NCBI GenBank assembly: GCA_017450435.1
Contig: JAFSTO010000039.1
Coordinates: 26,330-90,329 of the forward strand
Source of the DNA: Paludibacteraceae bacterium
GTDB taxonomy: Bacteria > Bacteroidota > Bacteroidia > Bacteroidales > Paludibacteraceae
Reading direction: 5' to 3'
DNA: 64,000 nt
Positions 49,636 through 59,405 of the stretch are shown here, piece after piece. How positions within the stretch are numbered: position 1 is the first letter of the stretch; every line of letters begins with the position of its first letter. The notes below the pieces were generated by a model that worked only from the letters and a program-made list of their open reading frames with translations, made no database searches and was not told the DNA's origin. Position numbers and translations under genes: made by a program.

Positions 49636-49677
49636 ACACAAAATCGCCGAATACTTTCGTATCCGGCGATTTTGTGT
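49636..49677. terminator. Bidirectional terminator between the psd-like gene and glgP
   Basis: ACACAAAATCGCCG (49636-49649) and CGGCGATTTTGTGT (49664-49677) pair, with an ATAC/GTAT inner stem and a 4-nt loop. T-rich sequences follow on both strands, fitting two convergent transcripts. Confidence 0.8.
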
Positions 49678-49693
49678 TGATTTTGCCAAATTC

Positions 49694-52258
49694 TTACAGC
49701 CAACGTACGTATGCAAAGTCCATGCGGTGCGGCAGCAAATCGTTCTTCGGGAACAGACGGAAGCCGAACTTCAGGTTACCGGCATAGTCAAGGGTGAGTT
49801 CGTTAGCGAAAGTGAGTATTGAACCCTCAGCCTTAACAAGCTGCAGTTCCTTCACACCGTAGAGATGGTCGTTGTTGTGAATACCTGTACGCACAATAAC
49901 CAGTTCCACACCGAGCCCCTTATCGTTAAGCCCCTTAGTGTCAAGCACTACCTCAAGTTTGTACTTATCACCAACCTGCGGATTGTTGGTAAGCCCTTCG
50001 GGCAATGTAACTGACTTAACCTCTATCTCGTCCCAGTGAGCTACGATATTCTCCTTCCAAGACACTATTTCCTTTGCAACCTTGAAATTATCCTTCTCAA
50101 GCAATGCATGACGCTTAGCTTGTTTGTTATAGAAGCGCTCGAAATAGTCGTCCATCATACGCTTGGTGGTGTAGAACGGCGTGATCTGTGTCATAGAGTT
50201 CTTGATTGTCTCAATCCACTCAGGACTATATCCCTTTGAGTTACGCGCGTAATACATAGGAATAATCTCCGACTCAAGCATGTGATAGATTGTAGCGGCG
50301 TCAAGCTGGTCTTGGTGTGCCTGGTTCTCATAGGTGCGTTTTTCTGTAAGCGCCCATCCTGCACCTTCACGATAACCTTCATACCACCAGCCGTCTTTGA
50401 CGGAGAAGTTAAGCACGCCGTTCATCTGTGCCTTCTCGCCGGATGTACCTGATGCCTCAAGCGGACGGGTAGGTGTGTTGAGCCAAATATCCACACCGGA
50501 GATGAGTCGTTTAGCCAATCGCATATCGTAGTTCTCAAGGAAGACTATCTTTCCGAGGAACTGCGGCATACGGCTTATCTCGATGATTCTCTTGATCAGT
50601 CCTTGTCCGGCGCCGTCAGCAGGATGTGCCTTACCTGTAAAGAGGAACTGCACAGGCTGCGTAGTGTTATTCACCAGCTTATCGAGCCTATCAAGGTCGT
50701 TAAAGAGCAGATGTGCACGTTTGTATGTAGCAAAACGACGACCGAAACCGATAATCAGCGTATCCGGTTTCATCGAGTTAACCGCCTTAACGATACGTGC
50801 CGGGTCACCTTGGTTCTTCATCCACGTCTCACGGAACTGCTCACGGATATAGTCAATCAGTTTACGCTTGAGGTTCATACGTGTTTCCCATACCAGCTCA
50901 TCAGGGATATCTGCATACGGAGCCCACATCTTCGGGTCAGACTGGTTATTGAGCCAACCTTTCGGGAAATACTTATTATACACTGCTTTCCATTCAGAAG
51001 CAGCCCATGTAGGCATGTGTACACCATTGGTAACGTAACCCACATGCAGCTCTTCCGGATAGTAACCCGGCCATACGGGTGCAAACATCTTCTTCGACAC
51101 CTCACCATGCAGGTAAGACACACCATTAGCCTCTTGGCAGGTATTCAGTGCGAATACTGACATAGAGAACTTTTCTCCACCGTTGTCAGGATTTTGACGA
51201 CCCATGCCGATGAACTGTGCCCAATCAATACCTAACTTAGCAGGATATTCTGACATATATTTATAGAACAGCCCTTCTTCAAAATAGTCGTGACCGGCTG
51301 GAACCGGAGTGTGGCAAGTATAAAGTCCGCTGGCTCTTACCACCTCGAGTGCCTGGTTAAAGGTGAGTCCGTCTTCTGTTACATAATCGACAAGGCGCTG
51401 CAGTCCCATGAGAGCAGCGTGACCCTCGTTGCAATGATATACATCTTTCTTGATGCCGAGTTGCTTAAGAGCAATCGTACCGCCTATACCAAGCATTATC
51501 TCCTGTTTGATACGGTTTTCCCAATCACCACCATAAAGCTGGTGTGTGATAGAGCGGTCCCACTCCGAGTTAAGCTCGTTGTCGGTATCAAGCAGGTAGA
51601 GCTTGATACGACCCACATTAACCTGCCAAAGGTAAGCATATACATATCTTCCCGGATAAGGCACATTCACAACCATCGGTGTACCGTCAGCGTTCTTCAC
51701 TTGCTGCAAAGGCAAGTTGTTAAAGTTCTGCGCCTCATAGTTGGCAATCTGCTGTCCCTCAGGTGAGAGCGTTTGTGTAAAATAGCCATAACGATAAAGG
51801 AAACCGATAGCAGTCATGTCCACATTGCAGTCAGACGCCTCCTTCAGATAGTCGCCGGCAAGAATGCCGAGACCGCCTGAATAAATCTTAAGCACATGTG
51901 ACAAACCATACTCCATAGAGAAATATGCGATAGAGGGCTTCTTCGGATCGCGCGGAGCGTCCATATATGCACGGAAGTCGCTATAGGTCTTGTCAAGGAG
52001 TTTCATAAAGTCCTTGTCGTTTCCGAGCTCTACAATCTTGTCATAAGAAAGAGTGTGAAGCAGTACGATAGGATTTGACTGAGCTGCATGCCAAGCCTCT
52101 TTGTCGATAGAACGGAAAATGTTCTTAGCATCGGAGTTCCATACCCACCATAGGTTGTAGGCAATCTCCTCCAGTTTCTTTAGGTTCTCCGGCAGATTAG
52201 CGTGAACGTTGATGTCGGTCCAGCTCATCTGGTTAACGTTACTAACTTTGATTTGCAT
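49694..52258 (-). CDS. glgP: Alpha-glucan (glycogen/maltodextrin) phosphorylase, short GT35 type
   Basis: Cleaves terminal alpha-1,4 glucose from glycogen or maltodextrins to glucose 1-phosphate. The 854-residue enzyme from ATG 52258 has the short GT35 layout (archaeal/Thermotoga type): an N-terminal domain starting NLPENLKKLEEIAYNLWW, the GHAALMG and HTPVPAGHD substrate region, and the PLP block LEASGTSGEKAQMNG with the Schiff-base lysine in GEK. The longer frame to 52333 starts inside the promoter box. It is a typical housekeeping gene of glycogen-storing Bacteroidetes. Confidence 0.93.
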   Translation of the reverse strand: MQIKVSNVNQMSWTDINVHANLPENLKKLEEIAYNLWWVWNSDAKNIFRSIDKEAWHAAQSNPIVLLHTLSYDKIVELGNDKDFMKLLDKTYSDFRAYMDAPRDPKKPSIAYFSMEYGLSHVLKIYSGGLGILAGDYLKEASDCNVDMTAIGFLYRYGYFTQTLSPEGQQIANYEAQNFNNLPLQQVKNADGTPMVVNVPYPGRYVYAYLWQVNVGRIKLYLLDTDNELNSEWDRSITHQLYGGDWENRIKQEIMLGIGGTIALKQLGIKKDVYHCNEGHAALMGLQRLVDYVTEDGLTFNQALEVVRASGLYTCHTPVPAGHDYFEEGLFYKYMSEYPAKLGIDWAQFIGMGRQNPDNGGEKFSMSVFALNTCQEANGVSYLHGEVSKKMFAPVWPGYYPEELHVGYVTNGVHMPTWAASEWKAVYNKYFPKGWLNNQSDPKMWAPYADIPDELVWETRMNLKRKLIDYIREQFRETWMKNQGDPARIVKAVNSMKPDTLIIGFGRRFATYKRAHLLFNDLDRLDKLVNNTTQPVQFLFTGKAHPADGAGQGLIKRIIEISRMPQFLGKIVFLENYDMRLAKRLISGVDIWLNTPTRPLEASGTSGEKAQMNGVLNFSVKDGWWYEGYREGAGWALTEKRTYENQAHQDQLDAATIYHMLESEIIPMYYARNSKGYSPEWIETIKNSMTQITPFYTTKRMMDDYFERFYNKQAKRHALLEKDNFKVAKEIVSWKENIVAHWDEIEVKSVTLPEGLTNNPQVGDKYKLEVVLDTKGLNDKGLGVELVIVRTGIHNNDHLYGVKELQLVKAEGSILTFANELTLDYAGNLKFGFRLFPKNDLLPHRMDFAYVRWL

Positions 52259-52330
52259 AGATGTATAAAATTTATTTATTTTTTTCGAAATTATGCCATT
52301 ATTTGCATGTTTACGCACATGCACAGCGTG

Positions 52331-52360
52331 CAAAGGTACGAAAAAAAACTGAATTACGAA
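52331..52360 (-). promoter_or_regulatory. Promoter of glgP
   Basis: On the minus strand TACCTTTG (52338-52331), with a weak TTCG at 52360-52357 as -33. It overlaps the extended glgP frame, fixing the start to 52258. No matching box was found for the divergent rnr gene. Confidence 0.6.
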
Positions 52361-52450
52361 AGAATATTCGTTTTTTTCGCAATAAAATAGCGATGTTTTT
52401 GCATTTTAGCACAGTTTTTGATAACTAACAAATAACAAATAACGACTGAA

Positions 52451-54355
52451 ATGAAGAAACGAGACCTGCGTGCACTATATCGCGAAGACCGAAAAAAAAA
52501 GTTAGAACAGAAAAAGACCAAAGCAAAAAATATCAAAGCATCGAGTGACAAAAAAAGAGACGGCGAAGAACACCGTCTATATCGCACAAACACAGACAGC
52601 AAACTAACAGAACAGTTGCCGGAAACCTTTGTCGGACGACTTGAATACATCCGCAAAGGTGGCATTGTGTATGTTAATAACAAACAGCTTCGTGACAATA
52701 TCGTTGTCCCCACTCCCGACATGCATGGAGCCCAAGAAGGTGATAAAGTGCTTGTTAGAATAACCAAGCCCGGCACCGGCAGGGTAATGCCTCACGGTGA
52801 GGTGATAGATATTCTGGGAAAAGACGGTGAGAACGATGCAGAGATGCATGCTATTCTTGCTGAATACAACCTCCCTTACTCCTACCCTGAAAATATTAGC
52901 AAAGCTGCTGATGCTATCAGCGCAGGTATAAGCAATGAAGAAATCTCCCGCAGACGCGACATGCGCGATGCTTTGACTTTTACCATTGACCCTCGCGACG
53001 CTAAAGACTTCGATGATGCCCTGTCGTTCGAGGTGCAGGATGATGGTAGCTACCGGATAGGAGTCCATATCGCTGACGTCACTCACTACGTTCGTCCCGG
53101 CAGCATCATTGACGAGGAGGCCTATCAACGCGCAACGTCAGTGTATTTGGTTGACCGCACTATTCCCATGCTGCCTGAACACCTGTGTAACGAGATATGT
53201 TCCCTTCGAGCCAACGAGGACAAACTGACGTATTCAGTTGTCTTTACAATAGACGCCGAAGCCAACGTCACCGGCTACGACATCTGCCGCACGTTGACAC
53301 GCAGCAACTACCGCCTCACTTATGAGGATGCGCAAGCGATAATCAACGGAAAGGATGTCCCTGCAGCATTACTTTCCGACACTGCCCTGTGTGAGGCAAT
53401 ACGGATATTGAACGAACTGGCGAAGAAGGTGCGCCAACGCAGGTTTGAACACGGCTCCACCGACTTTGAGCACGACGAGGTCACGTTTGACATCGACGCT
53501 GAAGGACATCCGACAGCAATACGCATCAAACGCGCTACCGAAGCCAATCACTTGATAGAAGAGTTCATGCTTCTTGCCAACCGGACAGTAGCAACACACG
53601 TTGGAAAGATTTTGAAGAAAATGTTTGTTTACCGCATACACGATCTTCCTGACAGAACACGCTTGAAGAGTCTGTCCTGTTTTATAGGAAGGTTCGGCTA
53701 TAAACTGGAGACGAAGTCGGTCAGAATGGCTACTATATCCCGCAATCTCAACCGTCTGCTGAGCGAGGCAAAAGGCAAACCGGAACAGTCACTGATAGAG
53801 ACGCTGGCTATACGCACCATGGCGAAAGCCGTCTATTCAACCGACAACATCGGACATTACGGGCTTGCTTTCAAATACTACACACACTTCACATCCCCCA
53901 TACGTCGCTATCCGGACATGATGGTACATCGGCTCTTAACAGAGTATCTTGAGAAAGGGAAAAGTGAAGAAGGACAAAAAGCCCAAGAGAGATATGAACA
54001 GATGTGCAAACACTGCTCAGAGCGCGAGCAACTGGCGATGACTGCCGAACGGGCAAGTATCAAATACAAGCAGGCAGAATATATGCAACAGTTTATCGGT
54101 CAAAGTTTTGACGGCATCATCAGCGGTGTGACCGAATGGGGGGTATTTGTCGAACTGACCGACAGTCACGCAGAAGGAATGATCCCCATCCGTCAACTGT
54201 TGCCTTACGACTATTACAACCTTGACGATAGCGGCTTCGAACTACGCGGCGCCGATACCGGCACCACCTTCACCATCGGCTCACCGCTAAGAGTAACAGT
54301 CGTTAATGCCGACCCTCTAAAACGGCAGCTCGACTTCGAGATAAGTAAAGAGTAG
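52451..54355 (+). CDS. rnr: Ribonuclease R
   Basis: A 3'-5' exoribonuclease that degrades structured RNA. The RNB catalytic core has FTIDPRDAKDFDDALSFE (near 175-192) with the metal-binding aspartates, then VGKILKKMFVYRIHD and FTSPIRRYPDMMVHR; an S1 domain is at the C-terminus (FDGIISGVTEWGVFVEL). At 634 residues it is about 80-100 shorter than usual: the N-terminal helix-turn-helix domain is missing and replaced by a lysine-rich segment. Residues 36-44 (KRDGEEHRL) are encoded by a copy of the palindrome of 18383. The gene diverges from glgP. Confidence 0.93.
   Translation: MKKRDLRALYREDRKKKLEQKKTKAKNIKASSDKKRDGEEHRLYRTNTDSKLTEQLPETFVGRLEYIRKGGIVYVNNKQLRDNIVVPTPDMHGAQEGDKVLVRITKPGTGRVMPHGEVIDILGKDGENDAEMHAILAEYNLPYSYPENISKAADAISAGISNEEISRRRDMRDALTFTIDPRDAKDFDDALSFEVQDDGSYRIGVHIADVTHYVRPGSIIDEEAYQRATSVYLVDRTIPMLPEHLCNEICSLRANEDKLTYSVVFTIDAEANVTGYDICRTLTRSNYRLTYEDAQAIINGKDVPAALLSDTALCEAIRILNELAKKVRQRRFEHGSTDFEHDEVTFDIDAEGHPTAIRIKRATEANHLIEEFMLLANRTVATHVGKILKKMFVYRIHDLPDRTRLKSLSCFIGRFGYKLETKSVRMATISRNLNRLLSEAKGKPEQSLIETLAIRTMAKAVYSTDNIGHYGLAFKYYTHFTSPIRRYPDMMVHRLLTEYLEKGKSEEGQKAQERYEQMCKHCSEREQLAMTAERASIKYKQAEYMQQFIGQSFDGIISGVTEWGVFVELTDSHAEGMIPIRQLLPYDYYNLDDSGFELRGADTGTTFTIGSPLRVTVVNADPLKRQLDFEISKE
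52556..52582. repeat. Palindromic element inside the rnr frame, copy 2
   Basis: A 27-bp sequence matching 18383-18409 at 24 of 27 positions, here with a stem of AGACGGCG-type arms reading through to codons KRDGEEHRLY. It lies in the poorly conserved N-terminal lysine-rich region of RNase R. Confidence 0.7.
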
Positions 54356-54377
54356 GCAAAATCTCTACAACCACTCA

Positions 54378-57300
54378 TTACTCAGACGTGTTTTCCAGCC
54401 ATAAAACAGCCTTCTGATAGAACGCGGCAAAACCGGTAAGACTCTCCACCGGAAAGGCGAGGATGACACTACGTCTGCCGGTTTCCTCACATACGATACC
54501 TGCGCATATATTTGTGTCATCATACCTGAGCGCCACTTTCGCCTGCTTGCCTTCCGGAGTTATGCCGTCAGGGGCTTCTGCACAAAGAACATGCTCATCA
54601 GGCACAACCTGCAACACACTTTGCCTAACAGTGTCGTTTGCTGTCTGCCAAGCACGCAGATGACGAATAATACCAGACCGTGTGGCACGCTCTGCACGGA
54701 AAGTATAATGCAGATAACGCGCTGTCCACTGTTTATCGTCTTTAGTCTGCATCTCACTGCCAATATACGAACCTGACAGCAGCAACTGACATGAGGCAAC
54801 CTCAATAACCCGCCGCAGATTGGCAGGGAACAATTCGTACTTGACGGTACGCTTTCCCATAACACTCGTAACACTCGCTGCCGAGTCCGCAAATAATGCG
54901 GTATCACGACCTATGCCGACATAAGTCCGCTTCTGTTTGCCGGCGATGATATCAAGCAACGTGATGTTGCCCAACATTTCCTCCGACAAAGCCTCAACAG
55001 AAGTGGAGCAGAAGGAATAATTCAGTTTCCTGAGTTCAGCAGCATGCATTGCAGTATAGTCGAAGGTATTGCCGCGCGGTGAGACGGTTCGGAAGTCGTT
55101 GTATGACGCACCAAAACCACATTGGTCGTCGCTCTCCCAGGGTTGATTACGACGGAACTCGTACTGCTCTCCCACGTAGTTGACCTCATTCATATAACCC
55201 ACACCATAATGCAGCGGAACAAATCCTGCAAACAATGTGTCGCCCGAAGCGAATGACTCAGGCGCAGCCACACGTGTAAAAGCATTGACGATAAGCGCAC
55301 GACCATGCTCATTAGATGCTTTGCATGCAGAAAGGATTTCAGAGGGGAAGGACCGCCCGCCCATGTTGACGGCACACACCTTGAAATCGTAGTGGGTATC
55401 ATAGGCTATACTAAGTGCATAAACGGTGTCTTCAACAAGTGTCCCGTTGTCCCAGTCCTGCCCATGGACACGTTGATACAAGACATACGCATCGGGCATG
55501 GCCGTCGGTTCAAGACTGTCCGTGCGTGCCTGCCACGACAGGCGAACGAGAGCCTGCGATGAATCAAGCTGACAGCGGAACGCTCTGACAGGCAACGGTT
55601 GGACCACGTATGGTGTCTTACTGCGCTCGTGCAGAAACCGAAGCATCGCCTTGTAGATTGCCCTTGACACGATAAAACGGAAAGACGGGTCCAGTCCGTA
55701 ACGCATATCTGCAAGATTCTGATGCGATAGCAGTTCCAATAGCACAGCCGGCATCTTCGGGTGGCGGGCTTCGGCGTACGACGAGTTGAGCAGTTGGCGT
55801 CTCGTCCATTCAGGTGCGTAGGTCGCTCTTATATCATTCACAATCTGCGACTGCACATAGTCAGCATAAGTGCGAGCAATCATGCGGCTGCCTCCGGCAG
55901 GATAGACATACTGTTTGTCGTTGTCAAACTCATTGTAGATAACCAGCGTTCCGATGACACTGTCGTTACGCGTAGTGCCTGCATCGGAATGGAAGGCAAG
56001 AAAGAGGTCGAGAGGGATGTTCAGTCCCGGTCCGTCGGGATAGACAGTACTGCCACCTGCGAGGTAGTTTGCCCAACGTCCTCGCGAGGCGTAATCGTCG
56101 GTATAGTCGTTCTTGCTTTCCGTGTAGTTATACACCGAGTCAGGAAAACCGGCATACTGCATCCAATACCTCGCTCCTTCCATCCAGCGCGGCACACCGC
56201 TAACCTGCGTAACAGCGCCAAGCAGGGCCTCTGACTGGGCAGATATCGTATCTGTCTCCACACCGTACTTTCTGCTGTCATAGCTACCGTTTTCCACCGC
56301 TAACGGTATATTGTCAAGCATCGTCTGTGACGGATACCGCGCCACATTGCCCATTCCGCCGCCAAAACGCACGGCATCTGAAGTAACCACACCATGAGAG
56401 GAATATACCTTGACGTAGTTGTCTTTTGGCTCGTTCGTAAAGTGAAACGTTCCCAAATAAATCCACGTGCCGCCACCCATCTGCTGATTGACAAGAAAAG
56501 TGGTTCTTACACCTGAGTGCCAGATGTCGTATTGCGCTTGCGTCGTGCTCCCTTTTACCGTTTTATATGACACGTACACAGCATAATCGCCGCATTCGGT
56601 CAGTGTCGGACGATAGATTAACGGGTCTGTTGATTTAGTAGATGCATACCCGCCGAAAGCGAACGGGTTTTCGTGTTCATACAACGTTGTTCTGCCCACT
56701 TGTCGTCCCCAGCCTTCATTGTCTGTGACATGCCACCGGTCAATTCCCTCGGCATCCTTGTCATCCACTATCACTTCATGCGTCTGTCTGTCTCTCTCGC
56801 GCGGCTGAAGAACAACTGCTCCGGCATTCTCCAACATCGGCACGAGGAACGGCATCGTATAGGAAGTGGTGTACAGGTCTTCAACGGTAGTCAGGACGCG
56901 GGCACGTTGCCATATCCAACGCTCCTGCTGCTGATTGAAATACAGTCCGTGGCTACCATATAACGCTATATGCCTGCCCTCCAAGCCTCCCGGCGCGTCC
57001 CACGGCTTGGCATGCTGTCGCGTGAGCGGCGGAACGGCATCGTCATCAGCAGAAACACTATTCTGCATACTACGCATCTGAGAAGAGGACACTGCAGATA
57101 ATGAATGTATGTTCACCTTGGTTATCAGTTCAGAAAGTTCATGTTTGTCAGAATAAACAAGCACCCTTCCCTTAACGCCGACCACCTCTTTGGTAAGACG
57201 ACGTATGCTGTCAACGATATCAGGCGTTAGTTGCAGCGAAGCCAAGGTCTGATTAGTATGAACCTCTGTGCGGCTGTCATACACCTTCACACGTTTAACA

Positions 57301-57431
57301 ACAACCTCTCCGACCACCGCATGACGATTAGCAAACGCCGTGAGAGTGTCACCCAAGAACTTTTTATCGTATGCCAAACACGTTGGCACACATACACACA
57401 CACAGAAACAAAGAAAAAATGTTCTTTTCAT
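54378..57431 (-). CDS. Large exported amidase_3 (N-acetylmuramoyl-L-alanine amidase-like) protein with fibronectin-like domain
   Basis: A 1,017-residue exported protein. From ATG 57431 a Cys-rich signal (MKRTFFLCFCVCVCVPTCLA) precedes an N-terminal domain with no clear match. An amidase_3-like fold follows with the zinc-ligand pattern: His in LYGSHGLY, Glu in VEDLYTTS, His in LAFHSDAG and Glu in LLELLSHQNLAD. A golvesin/xanthan-lyase-like domain lies between them (YAVYVSYK, GTWIYLGTFHF). A fibronectin III segment (ALVRLSWQARTDS) and a further beta domain close it. Peptidoglycan cleavage is the likely activity, but related proteins are annotated variously as xanthan lyases, so the substrate is not settled. 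The gene has its own promoter (57480). Confidence 0.75.
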   Translation of the reverse strand: MKRTFFLCFCVCVCVPTCLAYDKKFLGDTLTAFANRHAVVGEVVVKRVKVYDSRTEVHTNQTLASLQLTPDIVDSIRRLTKEVVGVKGRVLVYSDKHELSELITKVNIHSLSAVSSSQMRSMQNSVSADDDAVPPLTRQHAKPWDAPGGLEGRHIALYGSHGLYFNQQQERWIWQRARVLTTVEDLYTTSYTMPFLVPMLENAGAVVLQPRERDRQTHEVIVDDKDAEGIDRWHVTDNEGWGRQVGRTTLYEHENPFAFGGYASTKSTDPLIYRPTLTECGDYAVYVSYKTVKGSTTQAQYDIWHSGVRTTFLVNQQMGGGTWIYLGTFHFTNEPKDNYVKVYSSHGVVTSDAVRFGGGMGNVARYPSQTMLDNIPLAVENGSYDSRKYGVETDTISAQSEALLGAVTQVSGVPRWMEGARYWMQYAGFPDSVYNYTESKNDYTDDYASRGRWANYLAGGSTVYPDGPGLNIPLDLFLAFHSDAGTTRNDSVIGTLVIYNEFDNDKQYVYPAGGSRMIARTYADYVQSQIVNDIRATYAPEWTRRQLLNSSYAEARHPKMPAVLLELLSHQNLADMRYGLDPSFRFIVSRAIYKAMLRFLHERSKTPYVVQPLPVRAFRCQLDSSQALVRLSWQARTDSLEPTAMPDAYVLYQRVHGQDWDNGTLVEDTVYALSIAYDTHYDFKVCAVNMGGRSFPSEILSACKASNEHGRALIVNAFTRVAAPESFASGDTLFAGFVPLHYGVGYMNEVNYVGEQYEFRRNQPWESDDQCGFGASYNDFRTVSPRGNTFDYTAMHAAELRKLNYSFCSTSVEALSEEMLGNITLLDIIAGKQKRTYVGIGRDTALFADSAASVTSVMGKRTVKYELFPANLRRVIEVASCQLLLSGSYIGSEMQTKDDKQWTARYLHYTFRAERATRSGIIRHLRAWQTANDTVRQSVLQVVPDEHVLCAEAPDGITPEGKQAKVALRYDDTNICAGIVCEETGRRSVILAFPVESLTGFAAFYQKAVLWLENTSE

Positions 57432-57479
57432 TAAAAAAATGCACGTATCTCTCATCTCAAGAATTCTCTTTATTGTTCG

Positions 57480-57511
57480 CAAAATTACAATATTTTCCGG
57501 ACATATACAAG
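57480..57511 (-). promoter_or_regulatory. Promoter of the amidase-like gene
   Basis: On the minus strand CTTG (57511-57508), 20 bp, TAATTTTG (57487-57480), 49 bases upstream of ATG 57431. Confidence 0.65.
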
Positions 57512-57571
57512 CCAACCGCAACTACAATACACCACTATTTCGCAAAAAGTGTACCAACACTTCATTTTATC

Positions 57572-57602
57572 TTTGAAATATGGCAAAAAATAACTACCTT
57601 TG
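57572..57602 (+). promoter_or_regulatory. Promoter of the AsmA-like gene
   Basis: TTTG (57572-57575), 19 bp, TACCTTTG (57595-57602), a full consensus match. The TTG at 57600 is part of the box; the first ATG is 57636. Confidence 0.75.
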
Positions 57603-57635
57603 CGGTCGGAAACATATTGCCACCACTGCTTTGTT

Positions 57636-59405
57636 ATGATAAAAAAAATTGTTTACTCTTGCTTAGCCGTATTCTTTGCTATCATTATCGGTCTTATTGC
57701 CGTAGCGTTTATTTACGGCGATGTTATTTTGACGCGTGCTGCAGACCAACGTCTTCAAGCGGTGAACAACGAACATTTTCAAATAACCTATAGCGATATT
57801 GATGTCAGACTACTACACGGTGTTATACGCCTGAAAGATGTAACAGTCAGTCTTGACACACCGTCCGTGCAATTCACGTGCCAACGCATAGAACTCGGAC
57901 CGATAAGGCGTGTGCTGCTACGCAAAAACAAAGAACTATGGTTCAGGCAAGCAGATATTATTGAGCCAAACGTAGTTGCACAAATAGGACAAAAGGCGAG
58001 GAAACAAGAGCCTACTGAACAGGAGTCTGCAAAAAAAGAGCCGGTGGACGACAACCGGTCATGGCTCACAAAGCAAGCCGCAGAGCAGATTAGCAAAATC
58101 AAACTAATCGGAATACAAGAGATACGCATCAAGCAGGGCAATACCGAACTGACACATTGTGAGAACAAAATGCGCGTTCTCGCCAAGGGTTTGAACATTA
58201 GTGTGGAGAAGCTCTATTACGACATGCAGGAAAACAAGGCAGTATATCTTGACTCTCCCTATCGTCTCCACACCGACACCTTGTATTTCCTCTCTCCTGA
58301 TGGCTTGACAGCCACAAGCACGGGCACTATTGACCTGTCGGATTCGGATAGCATTTATCTAAGAAAAGTACGCTTCGGTCACACCGTGAAGAAGACGTCT
58401 CTTGCCGACCGCTTAGGCAAAACACAAGTAACATGGCTGCAAGTGCTGCTCAACGAAGTTATCATTTCGCCCACCAATATTGTGCATGCTATAACTGACA
58501 AGAGTATTGACATTGGCAATGTAAAAATCAAAGGTCGTCGTTTGTCTGTTTACCGCGATGTACACTACCCTGCCAAAGAGCCTTATCCCATGCCGCAAGA
58601 GAACCTGCAAGCGATACCGATACCGATGCATATCGGCCATGTTGAATGTTCTATGCCTCGAGCAACGGTTGAGATGCTCCTACCCATAGGCGAAGCCGGC
58701 AGATTAGATATGAGCAGTCTCAGGCTCAGCGTGAATAATATCAGCAACACCAAAGGTGCGACACTGTCAGCAAACGCACGAGTTAAGATTTGCGGCGGTA
58801 GCGGCAATCTGTCTATTAAGATGCGAAACAATCGCGACTGCACATTTGAGGGAAGCACCACGGTGGAAAACCTTCATGGCGATGGGATGAATAGTTTTCT
58901 GCACCCTGCTATGGGAATAAATCTACAAGCAAACATCAGCAAGTTAGAGACCTCGTTCAGAGGCGACATGACAAAAGCAGAAGGCGACATGTGCATGATT
59001 TACGACAGCCTGAAAGTACACCTCGTCAAAGAAGATGTCCCGATTGATAAACTCGCCAAGAACGCCGGTATCATCAACGCTTTCGCACCGCTCGCCATTC
59101 ACTCGCATAACCCGCGCAAAAAAGGAGCAGCACCATACACGGCACATTTCTCAAACGAGCGCAACGTGATGCAGAACTTCGCATCATACGTAGCCGGCAC
59201 CATCGCTGACGGACTAATGCAGTCGGTAATGTCTGATATGATTTACAAATCAGTGAAGAAAGCAATGGCCAAGAGCAAGCCCGGCAACCTGACTGCGGCT
59301 AACTCCACCTCAACTACGACAAAAGCAACAACAGACGATACAAAAACGAATCATGAAGAAACTACCGACAATAGAAAACGTAGAAATCACCGGCATCGCC
59401 GCTGA
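57636..59405 (+). CDS. AsmA-like membrane protein
   Basis: A 589-residue protein with one N-terminal helix (YSCLAVFFAIIIGLIAVAFIY) and no other membrane segments. The body is beta-rich with AsmA/TamB-like patterns (YSDIDVRLLHGVIRLKDVTV, an N-terminal AsmA signature), and repeated strands suit a periplasmic lipid-transport or anchor role. The last 50 residues are Thr/Lys/Arg-rich (TTTKATTDDTKTNHEE then RKRRNHRHRR); the final 17 codons overlap the start of rlmD. Function inferred from fold pattern only. Confidence 0.6.
   Translation: MIKKIVYSCLAVFFAIIIGLIAVAFIYGDVILTRAADQRLQAVNNEHFQITYSDIDVRLLHGVIRLKDVTVSLDTPSVQFTCQRIELGPIRRVLLRKNKELWFRQADIIEPNVVAQIGQKARKQEPTEQESAKKEPVDDNRSWLTKQAAEQISKIKLIGIQEIRIKQGNTELTHCENKMRVLAKGLNISVEKLYYDMQENKAVYLDSPYRLHTDTLYFLSPDGLTATSTGTIDLSDSDSIYLRKVRFGHTVKKTSLADRLGKTQVTWLQVLLNEVIISPTNIVHAITDKSIDIGNVKIKGRRLSVYRDVHYPAKEPYPMPQENLQAIPIPMHIGHVECSMPRATVEMLLPIGEAGRLDMSSLRLSVNNISNTKGATLSANARVKICGGSGNLSIKMRNNRDCTFEGSTTVENLHGDGMNSFLHPAMGINLQANISKLETSFRGDMTKAEGDMCMIYDSLKVHLVKEDVPIDKLAKNAGIINAFAPLAIHSHNPRKKGAAPYTAHFSNERNVMQNFASYVAGTIADGLMQSVMSDMIYKSVKKAMAKSKPGNLTAANSTSTTTKATTDDTKTNHEETTDNRKRRNHRHRR

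Noticed and set aside
54378-57431. Xanthan lyase as the name
   Set aside because: The name is common for this architecture, but the visible zinc-ligand pattern is that of amidase_3; no lyase motif is seen.
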